Shown one piece after another: positions 1 to 10,350 of a DNA stretch of 64,000 nucleotides (positions are counted from its first letter, which is position 1; each line of letters starts with the position of its first letter). The stretch lies in assembly GCF_003573695.1 (NCBI RefSeq), contig NC_039363.1, positions 126,773,302-126,837,301 of the forward strand, read 5' to 3'. Source of the DNA: Papaver somniferum. Lineage: Eukaryota; Streptophyta; Magnoliopsida; Ranunculales; Papaveraceae. The notes beneath the pieces are model-generated. The model saw nothing but the letters and a program-made list of their open reading frames with translations. It ran no database searches and was not told where the DNA came from. Both the position numbers and the translations under genes were made by a program.

Positions 1-2543
1 TGTGGTCCTATTACACCACAAACCCTTGCAAATAACAAATACATATTTGTTATTATAGATGACTTCTCAAGATATATGTGGTCTATTCTTATGAAAGAAA
101 AGAGTGAAGCATTTGACAGATTCAAAGCTTTCAGAAATCTGATAGAAAAAGAGCTAAAAGAGGAGGTCAAAATGCTTAGAACTGATAGAGGAGGAGAGTT
201 CACTTCCGTAGAGTTCAACAAGTTCTGTGAGTCAAATGGAATCAAAAGGCAACTCACAGCACCATATACACCACCACAAAACGGAGTGGTGGAGAGGAGA
301 AACAAGACTCTAATGGATATGACAAGAAGTTCTTTAAAAGTTATGCAGGTACCTAATTATCTATGGGGAGAAGCTGTACGACACTCCACATACCTAATAA
401 ACAGGATACCTATGAAATCTCTGAAAGACATGAATCCATATGAAAGTTTGCGAAAGAGAAAACCAAACATAGATCATTTAAGAGTGTTTGGTTGCAAAGC
501 ATACGCAAAAGTTGATTCTGCAACTCCTAAGAAACTGGATGATCGATCTCAGACTCTTGTGAATCTAGGAATTGATCCTGGATCCAAAGCTTATAGATTA
601 TTCAATCCAACAACGAAAAGAGTGATAGTGAGTCGAGATGTGGTATTCGATGAAAAAGCAAACTGGAACTGGAAAGAAACTAATGATGGACCAAGTAGGG
701 ATCCAGGAATGTTTCACATGAGATGGGGTCAAGTAATTGATGAAGGCGAAGGACCCATAATCATCAATACCAATGGAAACAATGATGTTAATCAAGAAGA
801 AGAAGAGAATAATGAAAACACTGAGAATAACGAAGAAGAAGAAGAAGAGATCGATGAAATAACTCAACCCATTCCACTGAGAAAATCAACAAGACAGATA
901 CAAAAGCCACAGTATCTGGATGATTATGTTCTTCAAGCTGCAGAAGAATGTGAAATAATGCTACTTTCTGTTAATGATGAACCAAGGAATTTTCAGGAAG
1001 CAAAGGTCTCGACTAAATGGACACAAGCATGTAGAGAAGAAATTATTTCAATCAACAGAAACAAGACTTGGTTTCTAGTTGATAAGCCAGGTGGGGTAAA
1101 AGTGATTGGTCTTAAGTGGATCTTCAAAATAAAACGGAATGTTGATGGTATTGTCAACAAATATAAGGCAAGACTTGTAGCTAAGGGATACGTTCAAGAA
1201 TCAGGCATAGACTTCGATGAAGTTTTCGCACCAGTTGCTAGACTAGAGACAGTTCGTCTTTTAATAGCAGAAGCAGCATCAAACTCATGGGAAATTCACC
1301 ACTTAGACGTTAAGACAACATTCTTACATGGTGAATTGCGAGAAGATGTGTATGTTGAACAACCAGAAGGTTTTGAAGTAAAAGGACAAGAGCATAAGGT
1401 TTATAAGTTATCAAAATCTCTATATGGTCTAAGACAAGCTCCTCGAGCCTGGAATACAAAGTTAGATCAAATATTAAGAGAAATCAGATTTGTTAAGTGC
1501 TCTAAAGAAACATTAGTATGCAGAAGAGAAGAAAAGGGAACGCTTCTTGTGATTGCAGTCTATGTAGATGATCTATTTTTGACTGGCAACTCCCTTAAGG
1601 TGATCAATGAGTTCAAGAGAGAAATGTCATCAAAGTTTGAGATGTCAGACCTCGGAAAACTCACTTATTACCTTGGCATAGAAGTCCATCAAGGAGTAGA
1701 TGGGATTCAGATTAAACAAGAAGCTTATGCAAGGAGAATTCTGAAAGAAGCAGGACTTGAAACTTGTAATCCAACTAAGATACCAATGGAGTTTGGACTT
1801 AAAGTTTCAAAGGCACAAGAAGAAGCTGAGATTGATCCAACGAGTTATAGAAGAAATGTGGATGCCTTAGATACTTGTTACACACAATACCAGACTTGGC
1901 TTTCTCTGTGGGAGTAGCAAGCCGTTATATGCAGAGTCCACGCAAGTCTCATGGTGATGTAATAAAGCAGATATTGAGATATCTAAGAGGAACAATCAGC
2001 TATGGATTGAAGTATGGTCGAGGAGGATCAAAAGGAATTGTTGGATATAGTGACAGCAGTCATAATATTGACCAAGATGATGGAAAAAGTACAACTGGTC
2101 ATATATTTTATCTAGGAGAAGCACCTATTACATGGTGTTCACAGAAGCAAGACACTGTAGCCCTCTCATCCTGTGAAGCTGAGTTTATGGCTGCAACAGA
2201 AGCAGCTAAACAATCAATATGGCTTCAAGAACTGTTGGGTGAAATCAAAGGAAGAGAACCTGAAAAAGTTCTCATCAAGATTGATAATAAGTCTGCAATT
2301 GCACTCACTAAAAATCTAGTGTTTCATGGGAAGACGAAACACATTCACAAAAGGTATCATTTCATACGAGAATGCATCGAGAAGGAGGTCATTAACGTTG
2401 AACACATACCAGGAACTGAGCAGAAAGCAGATATATTGACAAAGGCATTAGCTCGGATCAAGTTTGAAGAAATGAGACAATTGATTGGAGTACAAGATAT
2501 GTCACGGGTAAGGTTGAAGCTTAACGGGGAGAATGTTGGTTAA
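1..2543 (+). pseudogene. copia pol: integrase-RT-RNase H, frameshifted
   Basis: This is the C-terminal two thirds of a copia polyprotein that integrates and reverse-transcribes the element. The integrase triad is visible: Asp in IIDDFS (58-63), Asp in RTDRGGEF (184-186) and Glu in GVVERR (292-294), with D,D35E spacing. An Asn/Glu-rich linker covers about 760-870. RT follows, with KARLVAKGY, a DVKTTFLHG motif (usually DVKTAFLHG) and the catalytic YVDD at 1561-1572. RNase H is in the second frame (1875-2543), with YSDSSH, SSCEAEF, KIDNKSA and ADILTK. The frame changes near 1858-1862, where one base appears to be missing; the first frame then stops at 1917. Without that lesion pol would be open to the stop at 2543. 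The minus-strand ORF at 598-867 is a shadow of the acidic linker. Confidence 0.93.
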
Positions 2544-2778
2544 ACTTCAACATAGAAGTCACTAACAAGCTGGTTAGGACAAGATTAGGAAATTGATGTA
2601 ATTCTAAGGGAATTAGAAGTCATCTAGTTCTAAGAAAAGGAAAGACATGTAATAAGGTAATAGGACTAGGAAAAAGAATTCATAGTTCTATATATATATG
2701 ATCACCAAAGTTGTGGTTGATCATATGAGCAAGATTAGAGCTTGTGTTTAGTTTTGAGAGATTTTCTAAATATCAACA
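2534..2778 (+). repeat. 3' LTR of the copia element (probable)
   Basis: The LTR starts TGTTGG directly after the purine tract AACGGGGAGAA (2523-2533), as expected for the 3' LTR, and overlaps the last codons of pol. A TATA-rich stretch lies at about 2686-2700. The end is placed at ATATCAACA (2770-2778), which pairs with the TGTTG start. The 5' LTR is outside the window, so the right boundary cannot be confirmed by comparison. Confidence 0.6.
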
Positions 2779-2875
2779 AAGAGAGTTGTCTTTATATAAG
2801 CTAAGTTTCATCTTGCAGTTGCCATTAATTTGTCTATATTTTCTTTTTGGAAAGAAGCATTGATTCTTTAGTTGT

Positions 2876-3760
2876 TCAAAGTTTCAAAGCAACTAAAATC
2901 CATGAGACTTCTAATTCCAGGAGACTTGTATTCGTATTTTGCAATGTTTTCACCATTCTCCCTTCACCGACCAGGTGTGTGTGCCGCTTGCAAAAAACTC
3001 TCCATTTGGGCTGAGTGAAACACAGTAAACAGGATCCCTGAACCGGATTTAAGCAACAAGCCAAATATATACAAAAATAAACCGCATAGTTGGCGAATTT
3101 TATCAAAAAGAAAAGGATCAGAACCATCTCTAGCTACCGCAGTGATCAGTACTACCAAAATCATGGTCTCAAAGAGATAGATGTTTTGTTGGTTCATACC
3201 TGTGACAATTTAAGTTTCTGAGAAGGCTTCCAGCTTCGGCATCCCATAGTTTTGTTGTTGGATCATAGGATGCACTATCAACATGATAAACAATTTCAAT
3301 GAAAGCAGGATAACTTCTTACCAACAAAAAATAGCGAGGTTTAAAACGAACAGTAGAAGTATAAACAGCTGAGCAATAACAAACCTTAAGCCCCGAGAAG
3401 GTTTTTTAACAGGATGATTCTCTCCAACCTTAGAAGGTTTGATCTTGGCGTCAGCTGATCCCATTGCAAATGTATCGCAATCCCACCAATCAACATCCAT
3501 GACTCGACCTGCAATGACCTTGATACATGAGTTAATCTTGACATGGCCGGTGGAGAGTAAATAGAACAGATAAAAGTTGAATACTAATATTCAAAGGACT
3601 ACTAACCAGAGTGAAATTAACATTTTTGAGTCCGTCTCAAGGTATTCATTTGCCACTGTCACACAATAGCAGTTTCACCGGAACTTCCAGTAAGAAGACG
3701 ATTACCCTCTTTGTTCCATTCTGGCCCTCTATGATTGCTTCAGGTGCCCCTTAGCTCTCC
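2876..3760 (-). pseudogene. HOS15/TBL1-like WD40 protein, 3' half, decayed
   Basis: Four exon-like blocks on the minus strand match, in order, the WD40 repeats of plant HOS15 (TBL1/TBLR1 family, a histone-deacetylase-associated repressor of cold and stress genes). Block 1 (~3615-3740) reads EWNKEGNRLLTGSS then ETAIV and a stop where Trp is expected. Block 2 (~3385-3510) has VMDVDWWDCDTFAMGSAD and KVGENHPVK, preceded by a splice acceptor (TTGCAG). Block 3 (~3200-3270) has ASYDPTTKLWDAEAGSLL and ends in a donor (CACAG|GTATG). Block 4 (~2920-3050) has DPVYCVSLSPNGEFFASG after an acceptor (TTCAG). Stops and frameshifts show it is dead. Retained introns mean DNA-level duplication rather than retroposition. 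The N-terminal LisH half is absent. It could come from another WD40 paralogue, but the run of four matching repeats favours HOS15. Confidence 0.72.
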
Positions 3761-4289
3761 TTAGAATAAAAAGATGAAAAGGTAGGAATTATAAGCATCT
3801 AAAATGAACAAAATCTAGCCAGTTCTTTGAAGTCATAAATCAACACAATATCAATATATGACTTTCTAAAAGCAATACAATGTAGTATAGTTCAATGGTT
3901 TTAGCTATTGTTCATTTAGTTGACCTTTTAAGAATTTCCCGCTAAAAGATTCTAAATAAGCAGTTTAAATGCAAAGCAGGTGCATAAGTCAACTAACTAG
4001 ACTTCAGTACCAGGAAATCACAATGACCGCATGGAAAGGGTAAATCATCATTAATCACTAAGGTCAAGTCTTCCAAATGAAATCACTGAATCACTAACAA
4101 TCTAACATACACCTTGATCAACCTATAATCACTATCTGGAATCCGGTGAAGTACAAAATAAAAAATTAAAGCAATGAGCTCACTGCTGCTACATGGTTTC
4201 CTATTAATCTAATAGAAAATGCAATTGGAAATTAAATAACAATTAATCTCGTCAAAACATTGTACCATCTCTACTCCATATCCTTGTTT
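3761..4289. other. AT-rich stretch without recognisable feature
   Basis: This lies between the WD40 pseudogene and an old copia fragment. No open frame, terminal repeat or RNA gene was recognised. It may be intron or decayed upstream sequence of the WD40 copy, or decayed copia sequence. Confidence 0.4.
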
Positions 4290-5200
4290 TTTCCAGGAAG
4301 GATGATGTGTCTAGGGTACATCAGACTTGGACATATGAGCAAGGGCTCTTTATGCTAAAGGTAAGCTAAGCTACGCTAAGCTGACGGGTTTAACTACAGT
4401 GGACCAAGATTCCTGTGAATGTTGACTAGAAGGTTAGTTTTCTGAAGGATGAGAGAACTTGAAAGTTGGAATAGGTCCATGCAGATGTGTGGGGAAATCA
4501 ACTTTTAGATTGCTGGGAGGATCCGTATGTGTATGTTATATTCATCGATAATGCTACAAGAGATATCTGAGTATACTTTTTGATGACTTCCAAGAAATTG
4601 ATTGTAGAAGGCACTAGAGGAGGATGAAACGGGGATGAAGCGGAATGTTCAGGGTCAGATATTGGATGCGAGGTTATAGATTTGGGTTTGAGAAATTCTG
4701 CGGTAAAGGGTTGCATTGGAAGTTGCAGAACTCATAAACCGGATTCTGAATGAGCTTGCTAGAAGTATATAAATACCAGCCGGATGCCCAAGATGATATT
4801 TTCTGTAGAAGCAATTAGCATAGCTGTGGGCCATCCCTGAAGAATCCTAGAAAGAAAATGGAGGTATGCCTTTTACATCTGAAAATATTTGGTTTCAACT
4901 CTTGTGTTCACTTTCCTACTGAAGTCGGAGGTGATTTGGATGCAAGATACAAATTGTGTACATTTATGAGAATATGCAACTGACAAATTTGGGATGAGAA
5001 AAATCGAAAATCATGAGAAATAGAGAAGTCGAGTGCAATGAGAATGTGATGTACAAGGGTATGGTTGAAGCTACAGAAGAAAGTTAGATTAGTGAAACTT
5101 ATAGATGTGAATGTAGAGAACTAAAATAATGACTCCAGTGGTTTGAAATTAAATCAAGATTACTTCACAGAACGACAGCATGATTTAGAATTTTCTGCGA
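4290..5200 (+). pseudogene. Old copia fragment: pre-integrase and integrase core
   Basis: Heavily mutated plus-strand coding sequence of a second, different copia element. In shifting frames I read RLGHMSKGS (the GAG-pre-integrase signature RLGHMS) near 4330, VSFLKDERT near 4440, VHADVWG near 4475 (start of the integrase core), FIDNATRD near 4540, and near 4990-5075 an integrase C-terminal motif of the type IWDEKNRKIMRNREV...NVMYKGM. Many stops and frameshifts interrupt it. No LTRs were found. It lies between the WD40 and N-acetylglutamate synthase fragments and is older than the copia copy at the left edge. Confidence 0.72.
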
Positions 5201-5228
5201 CAAGGAAAATGCATGGAGTTAAAAGCTT

Positions 5229-7260
5229 ACTCTGCAAACAAAAGCGGCAGCAGCCAACTTGGAGAGGTAGCCATTTTGTCTGCTCAAACGTTCCTCGCCT
5301 CCAATAGTCCGTTCCCATTGTCAAACCCATCGCCATCCTGATTGGTTTGTAGGTTTCTTCGAAATCTCTGATTCTTCAAGGAGAATAAATCCCATTGGAA
5401 CCAGAATGCTTGGGAGAAGAGCTACTTCTTCATATACAGCCTTTACATAATTTGCGGAAATTTCACTTTGCTTAGCTCGTTCTCTGATCAACATATCAGC
5501 ATCTTCAAGAGTCATGAAACGTACAAAACGTCCACATTCATCGGGAATCGGGCCATGGACGATGCAAATTAATTTCTCTGCACCAAAAGCTAAAGCACAG
5601 GCAGTATACCAACCCCATGACCGCTGCAATGTTTATCAAAGATATGTCAGAGTCGACGGAATTTCGATAAGTAACAACCACCATTTTTAGACGTAAGAAG
5701 AGAAAATAGAGAAATGTTCAACGACTAAACAGACATTGATGACGACTCAAATACATGAACAAACCAAGTATTAATGTGTAGAGTAACAGAGAGTAGTGAT
5801 ACTCGTATGTTAAGAGTTGTCAGTAAGTGAATGTGTTACTGTGTTGAAGATTCACATAATCTATTTTGCAAGATATCTAGTGTCGAGAAACTTATGAACC
5901 ATCTAAACAACCTTAGTAAAATAAATTCATTATTTTCTCGGGTTACTGTCAAAAGACTTAAAATACTGTACACTAACTATATGATAGCTGCAACAACCGT
6001 AGACCAATTAAAATATGTGCATACTTTCTTTAGCTTGCATTGGGACCTTCTTTATGCTTAATTTTAGCCTATAAACTTAACATTTATCTCATCCCAAGTC
6101 CATGGGTGTCTCTAAAGAGACGGTCCGATGATATTATATCCGAATGCTGTATATAATCTTTCAGCAAAACAAGTACGGGATAAGTAGTTTTCAGGATAAT
6201 TGGTTCTTCTTTATAGAGCTACAGGGTACTCTAGACTTGACAGGTTTTCAACATGATCTCTACAAAAATAAGACAATCAATCAGGACAGTTATCCTAGAG
6301 TTAAAGGCATGTAGTTTTATCCCCAATGCTTTAACAATTAACTTATTAGCCAGCGCACTTGGGTTCGTAATGCAACTTCTAACCAATCTATATGAGTGTT
6401 TGATTCCATGTATGTAGGTGACTTATCAAAAATGTACAAGTTCAATGTACCTAAAAAATCGATATGGCATACTTGCAATTTAAAACTTATCGGGAACTGT
6501 AATAGCCAGGTTACTTGATATAAGTATACGATCTCCATTAAGTCTTTCACGCATGCCATAAACGTCCACTTTTTTCACTTCACCAGTTGGCCCGTAATCA
6601 ATACCTTTGACAACTCGTCTTTTCTATAAAAAATTAACAAAAAAAAGTTAGTCCCGCTATGCAGCTGTATGATCCTTATCTACAGCACAAGCACAAGCTT
6701 ACTGAGCGAATAGATAGATTTGTTCCGGACTTAAAGTGTCTGTCTTAATTCCACAGAGTTGGAGGTATCGTTGTACTTACCTTTGCAGCAAGAAAATTGC
6801 CACCTGCAACACTAACACTAATATCATGCGAACTACTGTTATCACCACGACGGCGAATGTTTCAAATAGAAGGTCCAGCAGAAAGTTTTGCTTCTATGAT
6901 AAGCCGAATTCTCTCAGCTGCCTCCATTGCTGCTTCTAAGGAATTCTTGTCTGTGATTCGGTACGAACCAGCATACTTGGCCTCACTTCCTGATTGCAAC
7001 ATATATTTTTAACTAGTGAGTAAAAAGAAACAGAAATCATGTTTGAAGGTTGCCAGGATGAAAGAAGGAGGGAGAAAGACAATAAAGATAAGTTTGGCAC
7101 CTATCTTGTCAATTTGAACATGTGTCCCAGGAACTAGAACAAATCTGATTCCCAGACCATGAAGAAGAGACCCTGAATATCTTCTCGCTGGTAACAAGAA
7201 GGGAAATTTTTTGCCGAATATCTCAGGTCTATTAATCGAGTTTGTCAAAACACAAATGTA
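5229..7260 (-). pseudogene. N-acetylglutamate synthase (NAGS)-like, middle exons
   Basis: Minus-strand blocks match plant NAGS (amino-acid N-acetyltransferase, first step of plastid arginine biosynthesis) in the amino-acid-kinase half. ~7100-7200: SLLHGLGIRFVLVPGTHVQI. ~6785-6985: EAKYAGSYRITD, AMEAAERIRLIIEAKLSAGP, a TGA in place of a Cys codon, then NIRRRGDNSS and VSVAGGNFLAAK. ~6480-6615: RVVKGIDYGPTGEVKKVDV and RERLNGDRILISSNLA. ~5370-5632: ACALAFGAEKLICIV, FMTLEDADMLIRERAKQSE and NYVKAVYEEV. ~5229-5290: GGEERLSRQNGYLSKLAAAA followed by a donor (AGA|GTAAGC). Acceptors precede several blocks (TTTTTTATAG, CATTGCAG). The first exons and the C-terminal GNAT domain are missing, and there is at least one nonsense change plus frameshifts. 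Introns are kept, so it is a copied genomic fragment. It shares its orientation with the WD40 and RNase H-like fragments on either side. Confidence 0.85.
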
Positions 7261-7456
7261 GTATTCATTGAAGGAAAATGTGCATGATGCCTATAAAGCA
7301 AAGAGGGAAAAATTTGCCGAAGGAATGCTACCAGGCAACTCCCTAAAGAGGATTCTTGGTGCAATCTCCAATCCATCAATAGAATCGTTACTGTTAACTG
7401 AACATTATTGCATTTTTTCTTATACCTATTTTCTACTTCATACAGCAATTAGTAAC

Positions 7457-7797
7457 CATGGCATTGAGCAGCTTGAAGCCGCCATACGTTAGAAGAGAAA
7501 AGAGGAAAATTGTTGAAATCCCAAAGTATAACAACTGACAGAACAATAGAGAATGTCATATACTCACTCAGACAAATTGTCAAGCAATTAAATACAAAAA
7601 ACTGGATAAATTATTTGTCTCTTAAACTTAAACACTTCCATGGCATCTTAAACTTAAAGACTTCCATGGCATTGAGCAGCCTGAAGCCGCCATACCTTAG
7701 AACAGAAAAGAGGAAAGTTGTTGAAATCTCAAAATATAACAACTGACAGAACAATAGAGAATGTCATATACTCTCACTCAGACAAACTCTCAAGCAC
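7457..7797. repeat. Two tandem copies of a ~130-bp segment
   Basis: Segment 7457-7590 (starting CCATGGCATTGAGCAGC) recurs at 7663-7797 with a few substitutions. Both contain AACAACTGACAGAACAATAG and the TCATATACTC(TC)ACTCAGAC stretch. About 70 bp separate them, including an extra partial copy of the CTTAAACTTAAA/CCATGGCAT part. Probably a local duplication in decayed NAGS-flanking sequence. Confidence 0.8.
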
Positions 7798-7825
7798 TTC
7801 AAACGCCTTCTATTGCACCCACAAC

Positions 7826-8989
7826 TTACTTTTTTCTGTAATGGATTTTACCCACTCCATCGTCTCTAAGGATTTTTGAAAACTGTGGAGGTATCTCCTC
7901 AGGTAACATCCTGGACATAATTTGCTTGTTCATTTTAGAAGCCTTGAAATTTGCAGCTTTATTACCTTGCCTAAGCACCGTGCCTGACTTCATAATCTTC
8001 AAGAGATTCTAGTAAATTCTTGATTTTTGAGACTTTCTTCTTAGCCTTCTTAGGAAGTGAGGGAGAACTCAATGTTTGCACCAGGTTTTGATGATCGATC
8101 TCAATTAACAGACATTTCACTTCTTGTGCCAATGCAAGCTCAACTCCATGGGTGACTGCTAGGATCTCAGATCCATATGAATCTTTCAGATTTAAAGGGA
8201 TTCTATATTCATTCATTGAGTCAAGAGAATCGCTTCTTAGATGCCACCAACCCATGAATTGCTATCAATTTCCTCAGTTTCTTCACTTTCCTCGGATTCA
8301 GATCCAGAAGGTTTCCGGAAACGGCCATCCGTATTCAACTTAGCCCACCCTTTGGGTGGTTTCCCACATATTACCTTCACTTTGTTTTCATAACCCAATG
8401 CAGTCCTAAACAAAATTCCATACCTAGCTGAATCAATACCCAATAATTCCATCTCCTTCAATAAACATTTGGCTTCATTATTCCATCCAAACCCCAAACA
8501 AAGCTTCATAACATCCATCATTCTAGAATCATCCTCTTCCTCCTTTAATATTTGAATAAGATTTTTACTCTGACCATCTTCTATTGATCTTCTAATACAT
8601 TCAGCAAACAAAGTATCCTCTCCCTGAAATAATCCCTTTGAATTCAATTGACAGACACTATGTTTCTTATATAATTCACTAATCTCAGCTACCTTCTTCC
8701 CTTTTCTAATATCAACTAAAAATTTGTCCATATGAAATTCAGCAAGCTCACTCACTCCTATGATCATCAACTCACTAATTCCTGATAAGATATCTTCTTC
8801 AGATTTCATATTCATAATAATAACATTCTGGAGACTGCTGGGCTTGTGAGTGATCAGACTGTGCTCAGCAAAACGCAACGACAAGTGGGCTGCTTGCTTG
8901 AGCAGAAGTGGTTTCCCAATCTTGCCATGCATCTGCAAGCCAATCTTCAGAAAATTCTGCCACTTTTTTTGAAACTTGTTTTGAGGCAT
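7826..8989 (-). pseudogene. RNase H-like domain protein, two frameshifts
   Basis: The first frame (8989-8237, 250 codons) begins with a region I do not recognise, helical and rich in Lys, Glu and Leu. It then enters the RNase H-like motif PPKGWAKLNTDG (typical of plant RVT_3/RNase H-like proteins) with an acidic insertion EESEETEEI. After a frameshift near 8240 a second frame gives YGSEILAVTHGVELALAQ and LLIEIDHQNLVQTL. After another near 7985 a third frame gives LRQGNKAANFKAS down to a stop at 7826. These are the Asp, Glu and Asp positions and the terminal RQGN...A motif of the fold. Such domains are common in plant genomes, either as dispersed LINE-derived genes or in nonLTR polyproteins. 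The start codon lies inside the terminal repeat of the adjacent element (8971-10087), so the true N-terminus is uncertain. Confidence 0.72.
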
Positions 8990-10087
8990 AATAGATTTTT
9001 TAGAGGCATACTAAATAATGTCAAAATAGGGTCACTAAATAAAAACAACATCACCCCTTATCCATCCTTTTTGATAATGACATAACTACCCTTACATAAA
9101 TAGTGTTAATGATTATGATTAGATCTGATTAATTATGAATTTTAAGGATTGATTAAAAAATTAAATTGTTAGTGTTAAATTAGTAGAGAAACCAAATTTA
9201 TGTGAGAGAGTTGGAATTTTTGAGAGGAAGAAGAAGAAGTGAAAAAAAAACTTGGGTTTTGAGATTTTAGTGATTAGAAGTGACCAAAATGTGTGACTCA
9301 AATCAGAGGTAGACTTCTATACGAGATTTAATGTCCTTCTTATAAGTTGAATCTATCAAAAAGTTGAATTTTTAAAACCCAAATCTACTGACCAGAATCT
9401 ATCAAAAAGTTATAAGTTGATAACTTGTCAGCCGAACTTCCTTTTGTAACTCACAAATTTAGGTTCGGCTGATTCGAACAAAATCGTTGTTAGCCGAACC
9501 TAGGTGTATTTTCATAAAACAGAGATTCGGCTGACAAGTTATCAGCCGAACTTCACTCTGTAACTGACGAATTTAAGTTCGGTTGATTCGAAGAAAATCT
9601 AGCAAAATCGCATTAGCCGAACATAGTGTTTCTCTAAATCATATACTAGGTTCGGCTCAAAATTGATATTCCAAGATAAGCCGAACTGATCTTATGAAAA
9701 CCCTAATTTCATCTTTGAAATCATATTTTATAGATCAAACAAAATAAAATCAATCATAAACAAGATGGGTTTGTTACAAACGCATTCTAAAATACATCTA
9801 AGAGCAATTGAGATTTGGATTTCGCACTCCAACATCGCTCACTTCAATTCGTGTTTCCTTTGATTGATTGATTGATTGATTGAATTGGAGTCCAAGATGT
9901 TTAAGTTTAAAGGTTATTTTGATTTTTGATTTTAGGTTTTTGAGGATAAGGGCACTCTAGTAATTAGATTGTTTAAAAATATATAGGTAATTGAACTACC
10001 TTTAGACACCGCTTATAAAACCACCCTAGATGGAATAATAAATAAGTATGCCTCAAAAAAATTCAGTAATCCTCAAAACAGGTTTTC
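8971..10087. mobile_element. 1.1-kb non-autonomous TIR DNA transposon
   Basis: The left end (about 8971-9020: GAAACTTGTTTTGAGGCATA, then TTTTTTAGAGGCATACTAAA) and the reverse complement of the right end (about 10030-10087: GAAAACCTGTTTTGAGG, then TTTTTTTGAGGCATACTTAT) match over roughly 50 bp. The inside has no credible coding frame. A target duplication cannot be called because both flanks are poly-T. Size, long TIR and lack of coding fit a Mutator-like or related non-autonomous element. Confidence 0.72.
9420..9690. repeat. TTCGGCT-rich imperfect tandem and inverted repeats
   Basis: Inside the TIR element, a ~115-bp unit is repeated about twice (AGCCGAACTTC, GTAACT, TTCGGYTGATTCGAA, TTAGCCGAAC). 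Each unit contains AGCCGAA and TTCGGCT in both orientations, so the region can fold into several hairpins. Confidence 0.7.
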
Positions 10088-10229
10088 TTTTTTTTGTCAT
10101 AGCCCATGATTCCCATAAGCCCTGCAAGGAAAATCATTTTCGTAAATAAGCCTAAGGCCCAACAATAAACTGGTTTTGGCTAGATAACTGCAAAAGAAAA
10201 AATGTGCTACCAATCCCAGTCCCTTTGTA

Positions 10230-10350
10230 CAAGGTTGCTAACTGGGTACCAAATTATTTGGGGACATACCAAATTACATACAGGACAAAATAACAATTGT
10301 CTTTGGATCGGTACACCCCCGTTAGTTCGGTACCCCATTAGCAACCTTGG
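10230..10350. mobile_element. Small MITE with ~21-bp TIRs
   Basis: CAAGGTTGCTAACTGGGTACC at 10230-10250 is matched by the reverse complement of the right end (CCAAGGTTGCTAATGGGGTACC, 10329-10350). The ~120-bp body is non-coding. I could not find a clear target duplication, so the superfamily is open. Confidence 0.6.

Larger units (their letters stand above)
1..2778 (+). mobile_element. Ty1/copia LTR retrotransposon, right part
   Basis: The window opens inside the integrase domain of a Ty1/copia element and continues through reverse transcriptase, RNase H, a purine-rich tract and the 3' LTR. The domain order integrase-RT-RNase H is diagnostic of copia. The reading frame is already open at base 1, so gag, protease, PBS and 5' LTR lie to the left outside the window. 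Only one clear lesion is seen in pol (a frameshift near 1860), so this copy is relatively young compared with the other remnants nearby. The right boundary is my estimate from TG...CA ends. Confidence 0.9.

Noticed and set aside
598..867. 89-codon minus-strand ORF rich in Phe and Ile
   Set aside because: Shadow of the GAA-rich acidic linker of copia pol on the other strand.
2876..8989. Single large host gene on the minus strand
   Set aside because: The fragments belong to three unrelated families (WD40, NAGS, RNase H-like), each incomplete and with stops.
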